DNA from: Idiomarina aquatica
GTDB taxonomy: Bacteria > Pseudomonadota > Gammaproteobacteria > Enterobacterales > Alteromonadaceae
NCBI RefSeq assembly: GCF_003987185.1
Contig: NZ_PIPS01000001.1
Location: forward strand, 620,001-684,000
Direction of reading: 5' to 3'
DNA length: 64,000 bases
This document shows, piece by piece, positions 61,568-64,000 of the stretch. The notes under the pieces are model-generated. The model worked only from the letters and a program-made list of their open reading frames with translations. It was not told the DNA's origin and did not search any database. The stretch's first letter is position 1. Each line of letters opens with the position of its first letter. The position numbers and the translations under genes are program-made.

Positions 61568-63771
61568 AGCTCACCTCTTGGGTTGAGTCGATAAACGTCA
61601 ATCCATTGATTTTGATACAGTTGATTAAAGTCACCAGCTTGCGCCAGCGCTTTATGAATACGGGGTTCTGACGCTTCAATAATGACGCTCAGACGCACCG
61701 GTTTGTGCACGTAATCGCTGCCGTCATGCACCGATTGCCACGCCAGCCCCAGGCGGAGATCACCACCGTTGCCTTCGAACACGCCAATGTCATTGGCCAC
61801 CCGGTTGTGCAACAGCTTGTTGCCGCTGCCCATGCGCTGCGGATCGGTGACGGCGGTGTAGTATTGCCAGTTAATCCAGTTAGCAACCAGTCCCGGTGCG
61901 GACAGCAGCGCCGTCAGCAGCGAACCATCGGCGTCTAATGCTTCATCGTAGTCGTGCAGAAAGCTGCGCCCCTGTACCGCGTCGTCGGCTAAGCGCCCGG
62001 CGTTGCCGAAAAACAGCGCTTGGTTACCGGCCAGCCCCCACTCGGGTCTCAATTCCGCCCAGTGATTGGCCCGCGTAGCCCTGTTCGGTTGCTGTTGCTG
62101 TAACTGTGCCGATGCGCTGGCAAAGGTTTGTTTGACCTGCGCCGGAACATCTTCGGACAACCAGACGATGTCGTCGGTGACGGTTTCGTGCAGCGCGGCG
62201 TAAAATTGCGTCGCCTGCGGAATGGCGAAGCCATGCTCACTGAGGCGCTGGCGGATAGCCGACTGATTCAGTAAGTGGCACAACACCCGGGCACTCAGTG
62301 CGCCGGTCTGGCCGCCGCAGGCACCGCAGTTCATTCCGGCCCGTTGCGCGTTGTTGCTGTGTTTAGCGCCGTGACCGACCAGCACTACGTGCTCGGCAAA
62401 CTGCGTAAACTGCATGCCGGTCAGCGCCTGTGCGCATAGCTCGGCCAGTTGCTCGCAGGTAACGGCGCGGCCGTTGTGATAAATCTCCGCATCGGCATCA
62501 AACTGAGCGGTATCGAGCGAGCCCTTAATGCCTTTTAACAGCTCGCCGAGTTTGGCCAGCCCCAGCGCCTCAACGCCGGTAAACATAGAAGCCGGACTGT
62601 TAAACGAGCGCGACAGCAAATCTTTAAAGGATTTATCCGGGCTTTGCTGACGGACAAAAAAGCTTGGCTGTAACAACCCCGGTACGTGTGGTATTTGCTG
62701 GTCGCCCTGTTCACGTCCCAACGGCACCCCGAAAAAGCCGGCAAAGCCTTTGCTGTTGACCGTCATTCCGTGCTCACGACCGGCCTGTGCCAATGCCCGG
62801 CGATAACGATCCGAGCGCACATCGATACAGAACACAGCCTGCAACTGTGGCGAATCATTACGGTCGGCGTCTGCCGCCGGCTTAAATTTAAGCGCACTGA
62901 GCTGTGATTGCTCATAGGCGCGTTGCCACTGCCACAGGCTTTGTTGCTGGGCAATGATGGCGGCAACGGCGTCATCACTGTCACGCAGTTGCTGTTCAAA
63001 GTCTTGTTTAATGGGTTCAAACACCGCCTGATTGGTGCGATCCGCCAGTTGCCACAGCAGATAATCCCAGGCCATGCGGATGGCCAGCAGTTCCAGTAGC
63101 CACTGGCTGCCGTGCTGACGATCCTGATAACTGAGTGCCGAAGCCCAGCCCAGCACGTCAATGATCAACGCCTGGCAATAGTGTTCAGCGGCAGCGCTCG
63201 GTGCGCTACCAAACCAGAGCTGCTCACAGGCTTCAAATAAGGCGTCGGGACTGTCCGGTAGCTCGGCAAACAATTCGTTCAGGTCTGCTTCGTCCATCAG
63301 GGTTTCAATACCGCGGTCAGCACGTGAAATGGTCAACCAATGCTGGTACAGCGAACTGTCCTTACCCTGCCCCTGAAAGCGCCGGGGAAACTGCATAAAC
63401 AGCCCGCAACTTTGGCTGATCTGAAACACCACTTCATCGTGCCAGAGCATTTTGCGACGGCGCTGCTGATAACGATCCACCAAATGGCTGATGTTCTGCC
63501 AGCGCGGCGTGTCAGACAACTGAGTTAGCTGACGACGCATGTCATCCGTCACCAGCGCCGGTTCGATAGCACCCTGCTCATAGTGTTGCTGGTAGAACTC
63601 CGGTGACATGGTCAGCGCGACGTTGCCGCAGTAGCGCCACTGCGCAGCAACTTCCGTTAATGGCTGCTGACGGTATTCCCACAGCGGATTAACCGCCACC
63701 CATTGTGGCAACGGCCACTGCGGTGCCACGCGGGCGACCGCCAACTGGGCCTGGTTAGCGAGTTTGCTCAT
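61546..63771 (-). CDS. dabA: Inorganic carbon transporter subunit DabA (DUF2309)
   Basis: 741 residues. Zinc/beta-carbonic-anhydrase-like site residues are visible: Cys and Asp in 'AVFCIDVRSDRYRRAL' (about 311-326), His in 'VVLVGHGAKHSNN' and Cys in 'MNCGACGGQTGALSARV'. With membrane partner DabB it forms the vectorial CO2-hydrating DAB complex that accumulates bicarbonate. It overlaps the dabB end by 17 bp. Length is slightly below the usual 800 or so residues. Confidence 0.93.
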   Translation of the reverse strand: MSKLANQAQLAVARVAPQWPLPQWVAVNPLWEYRQQPLTEVAAQWRYCGNVALTMSPEFYQQHYEQGAIEPALVTDDMRRQLTQLSDTPRWQNISHLVDRYQQRRRKMLWHDEVVFQISQSCGLFMQFPRRFQGQGKDSSLYQHWLTISRADRGIETLMDEADLNELFAELPDSPDALFEACEQLWFGSAPSAAAEHYCQALIIDVLGWASALSYQDRQHGSQWLLELLAIRMAWDYLLWQLADRTNQAVFEPIKQDFEQQLRDSDDAVAAIIAQQQSLWQWQRAYEQSQLSALKFKPAADADRNDSPQLQAVFCIDVRSDRYRRALAQAGREHGMTVNSKGFAGFFGVPLGREQGDQQIPHVPGLLQPSFFVRQQSPDKSFKDLLSRSFNSPASMFTGVEALGLAKLGELLKGIKGSLDTAQFDADAEIYHNGRAVTCEQLAELCAQALTGMQFTQFAEHVVLVGHGAKHSNNAQRAGMNCGACGGQTGALSARVLCHLLNQSAIRQRLSEHGFAIPQATQFYAALHETVTDDIVWLSEDVPAQVKQTFASASAQLQQQQPNRATRANHWAELRPEWGLAGNQALFFGNAGRLADDAVQGRSFLHDYDEALDADGSLLTALLSAPGLVANWINWQYYTAVTDPQRMGSGNKLLHNRVANDIGVFEGNGGDLRLGLAWQSVHDGSDYVHKPVRLSVIIEASEPRIHKALAQAGDFNQLYQNQWIDVYRLNPRGELCRLQHQ

Positions 63772-64000
63772 ACAACTTTCCTTTTACCGCGACGTTATTG
63801 CGAGACTGGTAATAGTGGATCGGATGGCTTGGCCACAGCCACAGCACAAATCGGGTCAGCCACTCGTCCAGATACAAACCGGCGTTGAGGCTGATAAACC
63901 AACGTTGGCTGATGGCGTACTGCGGGGTGTGATGGATTAACCAGTAACTGATGGCAAACAGATTAACGATACCGGCAACGGCAAGCTCCAGAGCCAGGTC
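63755..64000 (-). CDS. dabB: DabB (NuoL-like proton-conducting subunit), 3' end
   Basis: 81 C-terminal residues read from the window edge: hydrophobic segment ('AVAGIVNLFAISYWLIHH'), then 'WFISLNAGLYLDEWLTRFVLWLWPSHP', a pattern close to the C-terminal end of NuoL/MrpA/DabB proteins. Pairing with dabA identifies it as DabB rather than a complex I subunit. The rest is outside the window. Confidence 0.85.
   Translation of the reverse strand, partial: DLALELAVAGIVNLFAISYWLIHHTPQYAISQRWFISLNAGLYLDEWLTRFVLWLWPSHPIHYYQSRNNVAVKGKLYEQTR

Overview
The window is chromosomal DNA of a polarly flagellated marine gammaproteobacterium. Gene content and order point to Alteromonadales, most like Idiomarinaceae: the flhA-flhF-flhG-fliA-cheYZAB-parC-parP-cheW run, rpsT-murJ-ribF-ileS-lspA-fkpB-ispH, and a pseudaminic-acid flagellin island. 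This placement is inferred from recognised genes, not from a search.

Layout. 1-449: 5' part of ccmA. 589-2576: fliK and a stand-alone FlhB C-terminal-domain gene (+). 2582-15035: one long minus-strand operon (flhA, flhF, flhG, fliA, cheY, cheZ, cheA, cheB, parC, parP, cheW, DUF2802) for export, flagellar placement, sigma-28 and polar chemotaxis. 15474-16872: four minor-pseudopilin genes (+). 16944-26030: ispH, fkpB, lspA, ileS, ribF and murJ (-), then rpsT (+), with two copies of an unusual hairpin-array element on either side of murJ. 26195-28951: decayed S9-hydrolase and ISAs1-type remnants. 29205-31247: AT-rich aminotransferase and sulfotransferase genes. 31331-41385: glycosyltransferase, pseI-H-G-F-C-B and a Maf glycosyltransferase. 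41446-46460: fliT-like, fliS, fliD, flaG and two short flagellin genes with a hypothetical gene between them. 46559-57574: flgL to flgB. 57775-61340: cheR, cheV (-), then flgA, flgM, flgN (+). 61337-64000: a small hypothetical gene, dabA and the 3' end of dabB.

The flagellar hierarchy is readable in the promoters. Sigma-54 -24/-12 sites lie before flgB, flgF and flgA, with a weaker one before flhA. Sigma-28 sites (TAAA-N15-GCCGATAA type) lie before both flagellins, flgK and flgM. FlgM and FliA are both present, so the late-gene checkpoint is complete. PseB, C, F, G, H and I make CMP-pseudaminic acid, and Maf would attach it to the flagellins; the nearby sulfotransferase and glycosyltransferase may elaborate the glycan.

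The least explained feature is a family of short perfect palindromes. Some are single REP-like units. Others are tandem arrays in which the hairpin stems vary but stay self-complementary, while a short spacer stays constant. One element (about 22858-23661) carries a four-helix-bundle (S23/IVS-type) gene between 81-bp inverted arms made of these hairpins. A second copy (about 25260-25672) keeps the arms and leader but has lost the gene, as a non-autonomous derivative would. The same palindromes sit in frame inside flhF, cheA, flgJ and ribF, and supply or enclose the stop codons of ispH, flgJ, cheR, murJ and the four-helix gene.
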